Shown: piece after piece, positions 40,093-51,639 of the stretch
Layout: each line of letters starts with the position of its first letter
How positions within the stretch are numbered: the stretch's first letter is position 1
NCBI GenBank assembly: GCA_030435675.1
Contig: CM059621.1
Span: 6,510,001-6,574,000 of the forward strand
Length of the DNA: 64,000 nucleotides
Direction: 5' to 3'
Source of the DNA: Steinernema hermaphroditum
Taxonomy: Eukaryota > Nematoda > Chromadorea > Rhabditida > Steinernematidae
Notes under the pieces: generated by a model
The model's database searches: none
The model's input: the letters and a program-made list of their open reading frames with translations, nothing else
Told to the model about the DNA's origin: nothing
Made by a program: the position numbers and the translations under genes

Positions 40093-41487
40093 GACCTGAA
40101 GTAGAGATCTCATTTGAGAAGAATCGAAGACACGATACACGTTATACACGCTGATAATCTTCACGGTTATCTCGTAAGCAGATACAGCTTGAACTCGATT
40201 CTTCGGCAATCAAATATTTCAGTTCAGTTCATAAAGAGGAATGGCTGGAGTTTGTTAGGAGGTGCAGTTCAAGCCAGATCTTTAAGAAAAAAAACAGTCA
40301 TACAGTTGTGAAATGAATGAAAATCGAATAGTTCGAAGCGAAAAAGGCACAGCTTTTCGATTGCGCTCCATAAAGATATCCTCTTTCATGATTTGCATAT
40401 TCGGAAAACATCGTCTTCGCACTGGAAGGTTGTATTTTGACTGTGTTAACAATAGCCGAACCAATGAGCCAATCTAATTTTATCGTAAGTCTTGAAACTT
40501 CTAAAAATCATGAATTCATACAGCACATTGCCTTAGTCAGCGCACCTACATGGTAAATGGAGAGCATCAGATGGACAATGTTGGGTCGGAGGTGAACAAA
40601 GATGCAAGGTCGAAAAGTGGCGTCCTCATACTCCGCGTCGGAAGTTTATATGTTGATCGGTGCCACTCGAAGCAGAGATCGAAAATTTAATGAAGGCGTG
40701 CGGCGACACGGAAATGAGTCCGCGCGATAACAAATATTGGCAAACTGCCGGCGGTCATGCAAGCGTGATGGAGAGGATTAGCACGCAGAGAGCACGCCGC
40801 TTCGATCTTTGAGAGGCTGTCTTTGAATTTGCTCTCGAAATTCCATAACTCGTCTCAGCACCGACTGCTCAATTCCTTTGGCTGCATGTCTGTTAGCATC
40901 TATGTAGCAGATGGAATCTCGATCACTTACAGAGAGCACAGAAATCTGACCGAAACTAAGCACTGCAAGTCAAGGAGCAGGAAGAAACGAGTTGGTTAGC
41001 GACTCCCTTTCAGTATTCATAACCTTCATTAATCATTTCCTAAAAGACGCACGAACAACCACCAGATCTACTTGTGCCATGGCACGCGGCCTATGACAAA
41101 CTATCACAGATTTAAATGTCGCATTTCAAAGTACAACTGATGCATGTCTCAAAAAGATTATGACCGAAAGTCGAATCTGCGACACACGGGGGAAGTAATT
41201 CGATCCGAAATCACAAATGTGGGCAAAAAGAGGGTGAAGTCGAGAAGTGTCATTAGCTCGGTATCATTAAGAGTTTCATCAAAAGTACAATGTAGTTACC
41301 GTTATTATATGAAGGACAAAAAATGGCCGACGTGAACGAACACTATACTGTCGAGTTGGATTCTGAAAATCTTATAACAAAAGTGACGTGTTGAACATAG
41401 TAAAAATTGCCGTAACTATAAAACAGATTGCACGGACATGACTTTTGAAAGCACAGCGAAAGGTCGCCGAGACAAGACATAAAATGT
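40093..41487. other. Intergenic, no gene recognised
   Basis: About 1.4 kb upstream of globin C. Only short open frames; a slightly GC-richer block near 40560-40830 has no coding signature. Confidence 0.4.
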
Positions 41488-42112
41488 TTAGGGCGCACAA
41501 AAAGTGAGAAAAGGGTTTCTCTTCCGCACGTCGGAAGCCAAATCGCTAAGTGAATTGTCCAGGGCAGAGACCGAATCCTCGTGCAGAGAGTCAAGTTCGC
41601 TTGCAAAACGAAAACGAAGTGCTAATTGAGTTTTTGAGACATCACACTGAACACTTGATTGAGAGTTAACCGGATATGTACAATTAGATGAGTGGATAAT
41701 TCGAGAATCCGATAGAATTATGACCATTCGGGTCAAACATGTTGGTGCACAGAATCTCTTTGACGTCGTAAACAGGTTCAACGGCACTAAGGAGTAACGT
41801 CTTGCGTTGTTTTTAGAGATTCGACGATCTTACATGTCAAATTTATGTTTGAATCAAAGTGGATGAAAATAGAAAAAAACGTCGCTAATGATTATGTCAA
41901 ATTAATTCGAATTGAAACATCATGTATAAAAACATGGAAAGCATACAAGCAAGCAGAAATTCGTTCTTTTCTCTCAATGAGCACACTTACCTGACTGTTG
42001 GAATCACAATTTTGGGGTTTAAATCGTCAAACATCGCTGATACGTTTGGTTCTTCGAGTTTTCTGGTTTGACTTCGGGTACCCGAGCAACTGTGTGTATG
42101 GATTGCATCCAT
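41488..42112 (-). CDS. Hypothetical short three-exon protein
   Basis: Exons 41991-42112, 41739-41786 and 41488-41653 join in phase to give 111 residues. The first exon (MDAIHTHSCSGTRSQTRKLE...) ends at a strong donor CAG|GTAAGTG, and the 204-bp intron ends at CTCCTTAG. The second donor (AT|GTTTGA) and its acceptor (ATCAAG) are weaker, so the middle junction could be wrong. The last exon (ALRFRFASELDSLHEDSVSA...) is hydrophilic and acidic with a clean stop. No signal peptide, membrane segment or known motif. Function unknown. Confidence 0.4.
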
Positions 42113-42284
42113 CTTTTCTATATTAAAGAAATTTTAAGCATCAAGTACATCATTAAATTTCCACAACACAATTTTGAGTTTAAGTACACATTGCGTCACC
42201 TGGGAAATCATTGACTGAACATTGATTTCGAGTCAGTGAGAAAGGATACCGCATCTTTTTTAATGTGCATAGAGAGGCTGTTGA

Positions 42285-42690
42285 TCGTTCCCTCGTAAGT
42301 GACACCAAAAAGGGAACATTTTTCACACACGTATGCTTTTCTCTAGTAAATATAACGTTCTTCCATATATTCCTGTTTGAATGGGAGGGGGGGGCGAAGT
42401 TTAACTGAAAAATAAAATAGGAATATCATGTCCATGAAAGTTCTGACATATATTGACGATTTTTTGCTTCGATCTTAGCGTTACATTTTTGATTATTTCC
42501 TTATAAGTGACACCAAAAAATAGGGAACAGGTTTCACATATATGCTTTTTCGTTAGTAAATGTGATGTTCTTTCGTGTATTTTATTCGTTTTTGATTAAA
42601 GAGGGTAAAAGGAACGTTAACTGAAAAAATAAAATAGGAATACAATATGTAAGTTTTGACAAATATTTACGATATTTCGTGCGTAGATGG
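42285..42690 (+). repeat. Tandem duplication of about 200 bp
   Basis: 42285-42475 and 42495-42690 share, in order, AAGTGACACCAAAAA, AGGGAACA, CACA(C/T)(A/G)TATGCTTTT, TAGTAAAT, GATGTTCTT/AACGTTCTT, AACTGAAAAA and AAAATAGGAATA. Divergence is moderate. Confidence 0.8.
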
Positions 42691-42694
42691 GTGC

Positions 42695-43521
42695 TTACAT
42701 AAGATGCCTAAAAACTCGCGTTATAATGACCGTTCTATACATGCTCTTAGCCATGTACTTACGTATTTTTGTTGCTAAAGCAGCTTTCAGTTCCCTGAGT
42801 GGTATAATCGAATTTGAAATTTTAATTTGAATAGGGATTCGACTTCCGGTCAGTGAAAAGAACCTGTGAACTTCAGATTTGACGAAAACTTGACGAACAG
42901 GGTCGATCAATGTGCAACAGTCAGAAACAAATACTTTGTCCAGCGGTGGCAGCGAATGTGAGAAGTAGCAAAAAGATTTTTGGTCTTGCGACAAAATGTT
43001 GGAACGACAATTGAAGGACATGCCGTCAAAGAGACCCAGCGGAGTCATTCGTTTCACACTTTCGGCGACAAAACCAATATTTCCGCGCATAAAGTCGTGC
43101 AAGTCAAATGCAAGTTTCTTCCGGATAAATCCGATTCTTTGGAATAGCAATAGAATAGGGATAAAAAAGGCCGAAAATAGCCATTATCGATATGAACGGC
43201 GACAACAACTAAAATTCCAGATGAACACGAAAAAATGTAACTTGACTCCATAAGTGAGTGCACGACGGCTCCATCTTCACGAATCCAGAGATCACTCTGG
43301 ACGGAAATTGAAGTGTTTCGTGTGACCTCCCACACGAGCACTCCTACTACTCGACCACCGAACTCATTTCCTCTGAGCACTTCTAAAGTGGAAACACTCT
43401 GATGTGCGAGAAGGGATTCCCTTTCAAATTCGATTACGAGTTTAGACGCCCTAAGCGTCCAATCGACGAGGGACTCGTATTTGATTTTTGAAAAAGCACG
43501 TAGCGTGCAAACCTTCCGCAT
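42695..43521 (-). CDS. Hypothetical two-exon protein
   Basis: Exons 43229-43521 and 42695-43136 give 244 residues starting MRKVCTLRAFSKIKYESL. The intron (92 bp) uses donor TC|GTGTTC and acceptor CCAAAG, phase 2 on both sides. The joined protein reads smoothly across it (HSLMESSYIFS then IGFIRKKLAFD). Length of both open frames and their continuity argue for a real gene. I recognise no domain, signal peptide or membrane helix. It could also be a decayed gene whose frame was rescued by my choice of splice sites. The tandem duplication at 42285-42690 lies just past its stop codon. Confidence 0.4.
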
Positions 43522-43984
43522 TGCGAAAAGAAAATAAGAGAGCGGCGGATTAGATGTGATGGACGATGTTTTGACCAAAAGCGCGTATTTTAGTTTTGCG
43601 ACGTAGTATCACATTTTGGCCTTCGGCAGTGGACTTTGATTGAATTTGCATCATGACTTTTCTTGGAAAATGACGGATTTTTTGGTTCAGGCAGCAACCC
43701 TTAAAAAGCATCTTTAGAGTGTCTTTTTAAACAGTTTAATGAGAACGGAAAGATACTTCCGGACTTCTGTAACCATCCGTACGATGGAGAAGAGTACGCT
43801 CAGCTGTTGTACCAAAGTACCGTGAAGTATCAAGGAGGCAAGATATTGTAAAAAAAGCGACTGCGCACGTTTTGAATAATTTTCAAAAGCGCCTCGATGA
43901 ATACTATCTTACATCTTGAATTAGATTGGACGAAAAACTATGTTCTTTTCGTATAATAGCATTTATTGCCCACCCTTCCATGGA
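43522..43984. other. Intergenic
   Basis: Short gap before the duplicated F-box-like genes. Nothing recognised. Confidence 0.4.
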
Positions 43985-44029
43985 GGTCGTTTTAATGCAC
44001 AGTGGATAAACACATAAATGAAGTTTAAC

Positions 44030-44872
44030 TTAGGTTAAAATCTCTACACTAAATGACCCCAGAAAGAAGTCAATCCTCAAAGTGCTTCTTCCTAGCAAAT
44101 TGAACTTAATCGAATCTTCCGTTGAACATTCTAAGTCGTTTAGTAATCTCAGAATACGGCGCTTCTCGAATGAAGCTTTCGCATCAACTGAAAACCATTT
44201 CAACTCGCCGTTTGCCCACCGTTTCAATAAAGACACAACGGTTTCGTAGTCGAGCATCATGGAATAACAATGCAAACTGCGGAATTTGGGATTTTCAGTC
44301 CAAGAAGTGACTAAATTGTGGAAGTCCGTAGGCCACGATCCGTAGGACAACCGCAGTATCTGCAGATGAACCGATCTCATCTGCTTCCTCACAAACTCCT
44401 CGCATTCTTCTCCGTAATTAGGAGTGTCCACTTTCTTGAATGTTTGTGATCGTCCCAGGAGTTTGAAGAACTGTTTCGTGAAGAATAAGTTGTACTTATC
44501 CCAGAATTTCGTCTGAATAGTGCAGTTCGAAGCGAAGCGAAGGGCGACTGCAATCTTGCTGAGGGCATCTCTGAAGGACATCGCTTTAGACATTGTCTTC
44601 TGGTCCGCTTCCAAGAAGATATGCGTGATTCTGTCATACATTGAGCGCAAATCGTTCATGGGGACCACTTGTCTTCTTCTCGTCGACACCGTCAATTGAA
44701 AGGCACAATCGTTAGTTCCCCGAATTATCCGCAGCGTCAGTTCGCGTCTCTTTTGAAAGTGATCAACTGCTGCGATTCCCGGTGCGCCGGCCAATTCCTG
44801 TGCCGGTCCGATGTCTTTCTTCTCCAATTGACCGAAGACGTCGTCATAAAAGGCGCGCGGAAGGTAGTCCAT
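44030..44872 (-). CDS. F-box-like N-terminus protein, tandem paralogue 1
   Basis: Intronless, 280 residues. The Met chosen begins MDYLPRAFYDDVFGQL, because the same motif starts paralogue 2 (MNYLPYAFYDDVFGQL); this short LP-x-x-F-Y-x-x-V motif resembles the F-box-like start of nematode-expanded families. The remainder aligns with paralogue 2 end to end: ELAGAPGI, RRELTLRII, MYDRITHI, ALSKIAVALRF, LLGRSQTF, GEECEEFVRKQ, SWPTDFHNLVTSWTENPKF and LLKRWANGELKWFSVDAKAS. If the N-terminus is a true F-box, the product would be a substrate adaptor for a ubiquitin ligase; that is inference, and the C-terminal domain is not recognised. Upstream in-frame sequence is also similar between the copies but has a different reading, so I treat it as duplicated 5' flank. 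Confidence 0.7.
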   Translation of the reverse strand: MDYLPRAFYDDVFGQLEKKDIGPAQELAGAPGIAAVDHFQKRRELTLRIIRGTNDCAFQLTVSTRRRQVVPMNDLRSMYDRITHIFLEADQKTMSKAMSFRDALSKIAVALRFASNCTIQTKFWDKYNLFFTKQFFKLLGRSQTFKKVDTPNYGEECEEFVRKQMRSVHLQILRLSYGSWPTDFHNLVTSWTENPKFRSLHCYSMMLDYETVVSLLKRWANGELKWFSVDAKASFEKRRILRLLNDLECSTEDSIKFNLLGRSTLRIDFFLGSFSVEILT

Positions 44873-45230
44873 GCTTTGTAAAACCGATCTGATCCACTGA
44901 CGTTTATGTGAATCGTTGAACTCCTTGCATTGTAAACACAGGAATCGAGCGATGCAGAATATGATACCATGCAGAATATGAGATGGAGATTGGCGATACA
45001 ATGGGAGACAAATATATCGGATGCGATAAACATGAATGTGAAAGTTGGACGCTCATATGATCAGTTGGGTTAAGACATAAATAAAGGCGTTAAATGTTCC
45101 TTAAGTTCATCGGAAATAATAGCCGCTAAGCGCATTAAATCTTGAATTGGGTTCGATTTTGAATTAGATAACATATTGCCCACCTTGTGAAGATAGTTTT
45201 AATGCACGCTAGATGAACATATAAACGAAG

Positions 45231-46082
45231 TTAAACATAGTCTAAAATCTCTACACTAAATGAATGCACATAGAAATAAATTCTCAAAGTGCTTCTTCCG
45301 GGCAAATCGAACTCAACTGAATCTTTTGTTGAACATTCTAAGTCGTTTAGTAATCTCAGAATACGGCGCTTCTCGAATGAAGCTTTCGCATCAACTGAAA
45401 ACCATTTCAACTCGCCGTTTGCCCACCGTTTCAACAAAGACGCAATGGTTTCGTAGTCGGGCATCGTGGAATAACAATGAAGTCTACGGAATTTGGGGTT
45501 TTCAGTCCAAGAAGTGACTAAATCGTGGAAGTCCGTAGGCCAGGATTCGTTGGTCAACCACAGTACCTTCAGATGAACTGATTTCAACTGCTTCCTCACA
45601 AATTCCTCACATTCTTCTCCGCAATTAGAAGTGCTTACGGACATGAACGTTTGTGATCGTCCCAGGAGTTTGAAGAACTGTTTCTTGAAGACCAACTCGT
45701 GCTTACCCCACATTTGCGCTTGGAGAATGCAGTTCGAAGTGAAGCGAAGGGCAACTGAAATCTTGCTGAGGGTGTCTCTGAAGGACATCACTTCAGGCAC
45801 TTCCTGCTGATCCGATTGCAAGCAGATGTAAGTGATTCTATCATACATCAGGTGCAAACCGTTGAGTGGAACAACTCGAAGCTCTCTTCTTGTCGATTCC
45901 GTTAATTGAACGCCGTAATGGTTCGTTCCCTGAATCATCCAGAGCGTCAGTTCGCGTCTCTTGCCACAGTGATCGGCTGCTACGATCCCTGGTGCGCCGG
46001 CTAGTTTCTGTGCTGGTTTGATGTCATTGCTCAAAAGTTGACCGAAGACGTCGTCGTAAAAGGCATACGGAAGATAGTTCAT
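45231..46082 (-). CDS. F-box-like N-terminus protein, tandem paralogue 2
   Basis: Intronless, 283 residues, start MNYLPYAFYDDVFGQLL. It aligns with paralogue 1 throughout with substitutions spread along the length and no frame breaks, for example RRELTLWMIQGTN against RRELTLRIIRGTN and GEECEEFVRKQLKSVHL against GEECEEFVRKQMRSVHL. Retained open frames in both copies suggest that both are or were recently functional. Same caution about function as for paralogue 1. Confidence 0.7.
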   Translation of the reverse strand: MNYLPYAFYDDVFGQLLSNDIKPAQKLAGAPGIVAADHCGKRRELTLWMIQGTNHYGVQLTESTRRELRVVPLNGLHLMYDRITYICLQSDQQEVPEVMSFRDTLSKISVALRFTSNCILQAQMWGKHELVFKKQFFKLLGRSQTFMSVSTSNCGEECEEFVRKQLKSVHLKVLWLTNESWPTDFHDLVTSWTENPKFRRLHCYSTMPDYETIASLLKRWANGELKWFSVDAKASFEKRRILRLLNDLECSTKDSVEFDLPGRSTLRIYFYVHSFSVEILDYV

Positions 46083-49039
46083 ATTTTGAGAAATGCGATC
46101 TGATCCGTCGATATTTATGTGAATCAGTTGTTGTATCGTAAACTGAGAATTAAGCGATGCAGAATATGATGCTATGAGAGTGATGGAGATTGACGATACA
46201 ATGGAAGGCAAATATATCTCAGTATGGACGCGACATACATGGATCTTGAAGGAATGACTTCTGCGTATGATCTATTGGGTTGTGGTACAATAAAGGCGTT
46301 AAATGTTCCTTAAGTTCATCGGAAACTGGAATATCTTAGCGCATACTATGACGCCAAAAAAGTTCTTAGGTCAAAAGGCGAATAGCCGACAGAATTTGTT
46401 AAGAACCACCGACAGGAAACTACACCCAAATTCACATAATAGCTACCCTACTTCGATGCGCACTTGTATGTGGCGTTTATGTTCGACACGACGGTCATAG
46501 AGACAAAGGTTCAGATGCACTTCGCAAGGCGACCGCGGAACAATCGCGACGAAAGCAAAGCGTCTTTGTTGACATAGCCTCTACTATATTATATGAAGTG
46601 CGAGAGTATAGCCAAAGGGATTAATAAATGGGTCTGTTCGCCGAAAAAGGAGGCTTATATCTCAGTAAGGAAGTGTCTTCCCTGACTATATACCCTTTTG
46701 TTTTTCTCGTGATAGTCCTCTAATTAAATCACGCATTTAAGAACAACACCCAGGATAAGGCATTGCTTAGGTCAAAGCTTCTTTTGGGTGTGGACATTTT
46801 GGCGAGTATTGGAGATACGATAAGAGTAGAAAGAAAGTACATCACTGCCTGAAGTCACCAAAATTGAAAAGCGTTCCCAAAATAGGAGGGCTATATATAA
46901 GAGTAAAATCAGGTTAGAGTAAGAGCTCACGGCTGTGCCAGCTCCAACTTCAAGGGCTTCGGGTCCGTGATTGCGGAAGTTTTGACTCGATTCGATTTAA
47001 CTTCGGCCGTCGTTTGCAAATTTCTTCAGCAGAGAGCCACTCGCGGAGTGTCACTTTAGTACAAACTCGATTACGGGGAGACGTGTCATTAGGCGCCGTT
47101 TTGAGGACTACACGCAGAGAGTGATGCCGTCATTTAGGGAATTGTGTCCGGCAGGGGAAGATTGTGATGGAGGCACAGATGAAGCGGATATGTGGAAATG
47201 AGGGATCGTTGTTTACTGCACGATGCGCATCCGACGCCAGATTAGCAAATGGGCGTAAATATCTCATACGCGATCCGTTATTTGTTTTGCAAAAGTCGCG
47301 CCGAAAGAGTCTGCTGTCCGAGATAAGACGGTTGGGTCCAAAAACCAGCCCTCATCTGCGTTTTTGCGCCAAGAATTTCGTGGTGGCTAAAGTTGAGTAT
47401 TCAAAAGATAGAGCTTTTAGGCACTGAAAAATGCTACAAATTGTCTCCGGAAGTATGTCACCGAATAAAAGAAATATGGAGTCAAAACACATAGGAATAA
47501 CCATCAACATAGGCGAACGACATATCTGAATATCGGCCAACGAGTGTTAAGTGCACAACGTAATTTTAAGAAAACCCTATTACATAAGTGAAAAGTGAAG
47601 CCAAACCACATCAGGTATACACCGGATGGACCAAAAATGAATTTAGATAGAACTCTACAGATCCGTTTTCGAGAGTAATCTTAGCCACAAATTTATACAG
47701 AAATCTACGGGTCATTTCTGAGCTTACTGAAACGTGAGACCTGTCTAACAACAAAAAAGAGAACTGAAAAGCGGAAGAAATCAGCCGCTCTTTCCGAATG
47801 GCTTTCCAGACGTCTGTCTATACTAAAGACGTAAATAGTTAAGGTTTACGTCCGTACTATAACTGAACAAATTTGTAAGCTAGAGCCTTTGAAATGATTG
47901 GCTTAAACAGTGATCCCGTCGAATTCGCCGGCAAAGGACAACATTTGATAACAGCATCTGAATTTGCGCTTTTAGGTACTTGTCCGAGTACATCTTGGTA
48001 TATATTTCTATTTGAATAAAGATCAGAAGCCTACATGAAGTGGGCCATAAAAGGAAAGTGCATTTTCACTGTTTGTCCGTATTCTCTCACAGCGCTTCTT
48101 CCGAATGGTCGGAACAAAGTAACCAATTGTTGTTGGATGCTGTCTTGTGTCGGGGACTTGTTTGATGAGTCACTGGGATCACTAGGTTCAATATCAATAA
48201 AAAAGTCGCTCTAAGCACCCGCTAAATACTTAGTACTTGTGGTTACATAACTCCGTTTAAAACGTCCATTCATTCCAAAGATCACTAAAGAGAAAACTTA
48301 AATTTAAAAGTAGCTTCATGAGTTTACAGTATCAGCTTGTTCCTCCAACGGTAATTGGTCGAAAAAACAAGTGATGGAGAAGGACATGCAAACACAAAAC
48401 ACATTAAGGTGAATGAACGGGGAACATCGATGGACAATTTGTCGAAAATACGATCATTAAGCCGTTCGAATAACGCCAATTGTTTGCTTCCGAAAGCTGA
48501 ACTTTTGTTTTCCATGTGCACGGCCCGAATGAAATATTTTATTTGGAAGACAGGCTTCTAGCGAAGAAGTGGTTGAAAGAAAGCACTGGATTAAGTGAAG
48601 TTAGTGAACCATGCGGGCGGAAGACTCCTTGGGAACAATGAAATTCCTTTCTAGCTTAGGTAAAACGAAGAAATGTCGCAACGAGAATATGATTTCTGAC
48701 TGTTCATAGAGGGGAATTGACACAAGACATATACTTTGGAATAAGGAGAAATGGAGAAAACCTTCGGAAATCTCTTCATTGAATGAAGAACATCGCGAGA
48801 AAACGATTAAACTTCGACTATTGAACTCCAACAACAACTACTACTGCTCGGACACAGGGAATCAACTGTCCTTGAACAATGAACTTTCCGACTTTTGAGA
48901 ACGAATGAATGATAGTAAGGGTAAAGTGGAGGTAGGCGACGATCGGACAGTCAAGTTCTTCATCGTATATGGGGTCATTATAATGATTCTTCATAATATG
49001 TAAACAATGGGCATAGAGCTGTTTCAGCTGTCCCTCTTG

Positions 49040-49195
49040 ATCTGCACCATCGCCCCGGGGGCATCGATCGTCCTCCCTTGCTTTCAACCGTCTCGCTTGG
49101 GATTTCGGCCATCTCCCTGAGATCTGGACCGTCCCCTCAGGAATTTACTGGGACCATCCCTTTTAGGTTTTGGACCGTACCCATTAAGGTGGGTG
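49040..49195 (-). repeat. Degenerate minisatellite, about six units
   Basis: Units of about 23-30 bases built on ACC(A/G)TCxCC followed by a short spacer ending in T-rich or GGGATTT/AGGTTTT: ACCATCGCCCC, CGATCGTCCTCC, CAACCGTCTCG, CGGCCATCTCC, GGACCGTCCCC, GGACCATCCC, GGACCGTACCC. Read on the minus strand, GAAATCC...GGGACGG resembles the unit at 21640-21780. Confidence 0.65.
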
Positions 49196-50676
49196 GAAAT
49201 CTTAAAGCGAATTGTTGAAATCCCAGCAAATCCCTGATGGGTTTGAAACGGCTTCATGACGTACAAATTTAAAATAGTGCAATTTCGTAAGACATAACAC
49301 AAAAGGTGTAAGAAGTTGGCAGAATCGCAGAATTGGCCAAATTGTAAAGATTTGGCAGGGGCTTAGTAAGTCTTTCTTTGGTTATTTGCTGCCGAGATGT
49401 CAATTATGGAATAAGTTGCGCACTCTATTCAAAGACCCAGTGGCATTAAGGAAGCTTTTAGGGGCCCATAAGTGCTTCCACTAGTAGGAAGGGAAAATGG
49501 GGTTGTCATACGCAGAATAAGGGAAGTGCCTCGAGATCTAAGTTGTGTTCAGAAAAGGGGTAAATATGTTGAGACGTCAGTAAATGAAAATTCGAAATAA
49601 AGCTCATGAGCAATAAACGATTTTTGACGTATTTCAAGTGTTTCCACAAACTAAAGCATGTCACTATGCATTTAGCTGAAGAGGATACTGATCACGAAAT
49701 ACGTGAAGTATCTTTAAAAGTTCTCAACAATTTGAAAATTACCACATCATCAACATTCACTTCGTTTACGTCCAAAATCATATTGGCTATTGTGTTTGGT
49801 CTATCTCTGTTCATTTTCTGACTGCTGAGGGCAAATCAAGAGAATGACACAGCGTTGTACGGCCAGTTAGTACCAATCACTATCGTCACTCTCAAAACAG
49901 CTGTCTATGTTTTAGCACATTACTTCATTGTTAACACTGAACTCCCTTAGATTTATGAGGAACTCATTGTTTTAAGGTCAGTTAAGGTCAGTTCGAAGGG
50001 AAGTATCTCGGTTTTCACGAGATGTGAAATGTGAGTCATCTTTAAGAATCTATTCGAATACAAGGAGGACGTGAGCTAAACATGGTTCCTGATTCATTCA
50101 ATACCTGGACATCTGTTATTTTGTGTATTTAAACGGTCACGTGGAAGAAGTGTGGCATTATTTATGCATCAAACAAATAAGAGGGCAATGAAATAAAATG
50201 AAATGATGATTGATCGATTTTGGGAAAGTCTGTTAGCTGCGTGTCTTGGCGCCGTGGTTTTTTTCAAGATTTTTCGATACTTTTGGGGTTCCCTTATGTC
50301 GTTTTTTTTGCTTCAGAAACAACGAAACATTAGCAGTAAAGTGCTCAACTTTTCTTGTCACAAATTTTCGAAAATAAACAACTTTGCAACCGTACTTCGG
50401 TATACTAATAGGGGGGTAAGAATGTGAATACATTAAAATCGAAAATGTAAAAATACGCCTCATTATCCGACGCCAAATTATAATCCCGACGCTACGTTCT
50501 TCAAATGCATTCAGCCGCTGCATTCAGCCCAGAGCCAGAATGTGAAAATGTTTAAGAAATCAGAAGTCAACTCTTCAGTGTTTAGAATGATTCCCAATTC
50601 GGGGTGGTAAGTACAACAATAAACACCCTCTGTTTGTCTATAGTCGCTGTCGTCCAAAGCGCAGAGAAAGTCGAAG

Positions 50677-50686
50677 TATAAAAATA
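50677..50686 (+). promoter_or_regulatory. TATA-like box
   Basis: TATAAAAATA 35 to 44 bases before the ATG at 50721, a good distance for a short 5' leader of the small secreted peptide gene. Confidence 0.35.
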
Positions 50687-50720
50687 AATATCAGAGATCG
50701 ATTCAGGCGATCAGATCCAA

Positions 50721-51200
50721 ATGGCGCAACGCAAAGACTGTCTACTAGCTGCTTTGCTCCTTGGGCATTTGTTTTGCAGCCTTCAGGAGAAGCACTCGCG
50801 CCAAAGTGAGAATTGAAGCAATGTGGCCATGGTTCTCATGCCAATTTGCGGACGTCGTTCCGCGAACAACGATGACGGATATGATGGCACATTTCGTCGT
50901 TTCCCTAACCAGATTTGCGCTTCCTTGATGCTGAACACTTTTAAATTGTCGCTGATGAGGAAGAAGCTTCTTTTTGATTTCTGATGAAGTGATGAGTGCC
51001 TGGAAGTTAAGAACGTCTTGCAAATCGCGAGCATGCCTAAATTGAATGCAACATGTAAAATCCCGCGGGGTTTTTGCAGAGATCCTGATGTGATAAATGA
51101 ATGTCCTGTCTTGCTCATCGCTCTTCTCACGTCTCAGCTTATTTATTTCGTTATTGGATTTGCAGCTAAAGATGACGTGGTGAACGTTCGACCAAAATAA
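50721..51200 (+). CDS. Candidate 39-residue secreted peptide
   Basis: Exon 1 (50721-50805) encodes MAQRKDCLLAALLLGHLFCS, a textbook signal peptide, then LQEKHSRQ. The donor is CAAA|GTGAGA. Joining in phase 1 to the acceptor GATTTGCAG before 51166 adds TKDDVVNVRPK and a stop, for 39 residues in all. The mature part would be about 18 residues, polar and basic. The 360-bp intron is longer than most here, and another internal exon is possible. A TATA-like box precedes it. If real it may be a small secreted peptide; no neuropeptide or antimicrobial family is recognised. Confidence 0.35.
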
Positions 51201-51388
51201 TAACCATAGAGGTTATGTACAAGAAGCAAACAGTAGTGAACTGCTCAAAGTGATACTGTACTAGAAGTGCTAGAACGGTATTGCAACGATGAAATTGAAC
51301 ACCGTCCTGCACGGCGTAAGCCGTTGATTCGGGAAGATACTGCTCCACTTTCATTTGTGCCCCCAGCGATCGGTCGGGTCGTCCACTC

Positions 51389-51406
51389 GCTCTCTCTCTC
51401 TCTCTG
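51389..51406. repeat. CT dinucleotide microsatellite
   Basis: Nine CT units in a row, interrupting a GC-rich stretch that is open on the minus strand but has no homology. Confidence 0.9.
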
Positions 51407-51639
51407 AGGCTGTCTGAGCCGAATGAGTTAAGTGAGCGGTCGTTCTCGGCCGTCGTTGTTGGCGCAATGATCGCCCCGGCTCCCAGAAAGCCTGGAACAC
51501 CAGGGAGCCGTAGTTCCACCGTCTCGCCAAAAAGCCCGTCACGACCGCCCGACTCTACCCGCGCCATCAGAGAAGCCGAAGAAGCAACTCCGAAGTCCAC
51601 GCCGCCAGCCGAACGATGACTCTCCGCTCCGTTGGCTCT

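Larger units (their letters stand above)
43985..46325. repeat. Tandem segmental duplication, two units of about 1.2 kb
   Basis: Unit 1 is about 43985-45115 and unit 2 about 45175-46325. Matching landmarks: AAAATCTCTACACTAAATGA near 44039 and 45242, the whole coding region, and AAAGGCGTTAAATGTTCCTTAAGTTC near 45083 and 46291. Offsets are 1200-1210 bases throughout. Both units have the same orientation, so this is a direct tandem duplication that copied the gene with its flanks. Confidence 0.9.
46326..50720. other. Large gene-poor region
   Basis: About 4.4 kb without a supported gene. A slightly GC-richer block at 46930-47420 is open in one frame for 87 codons but has no motif. A minisatellite lies at 49040-49195. 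Other open frames are short and unlike known proteins. Confidence 0.4.

Noticed and set aside
39388..40209. Uninterrupted 273-codon frame over globin C
   Set aside because: Family homology stops at 39723 and resumes in another frame at 39679; the 43-bp intron has good splice sites, so the long frame is a read-through of the intron.
51166..51600. 144-codon minus-strand frame across the CT repeat
   Set aside because: The frame is carried by the microsatellite and a GC-rich block; no homology.
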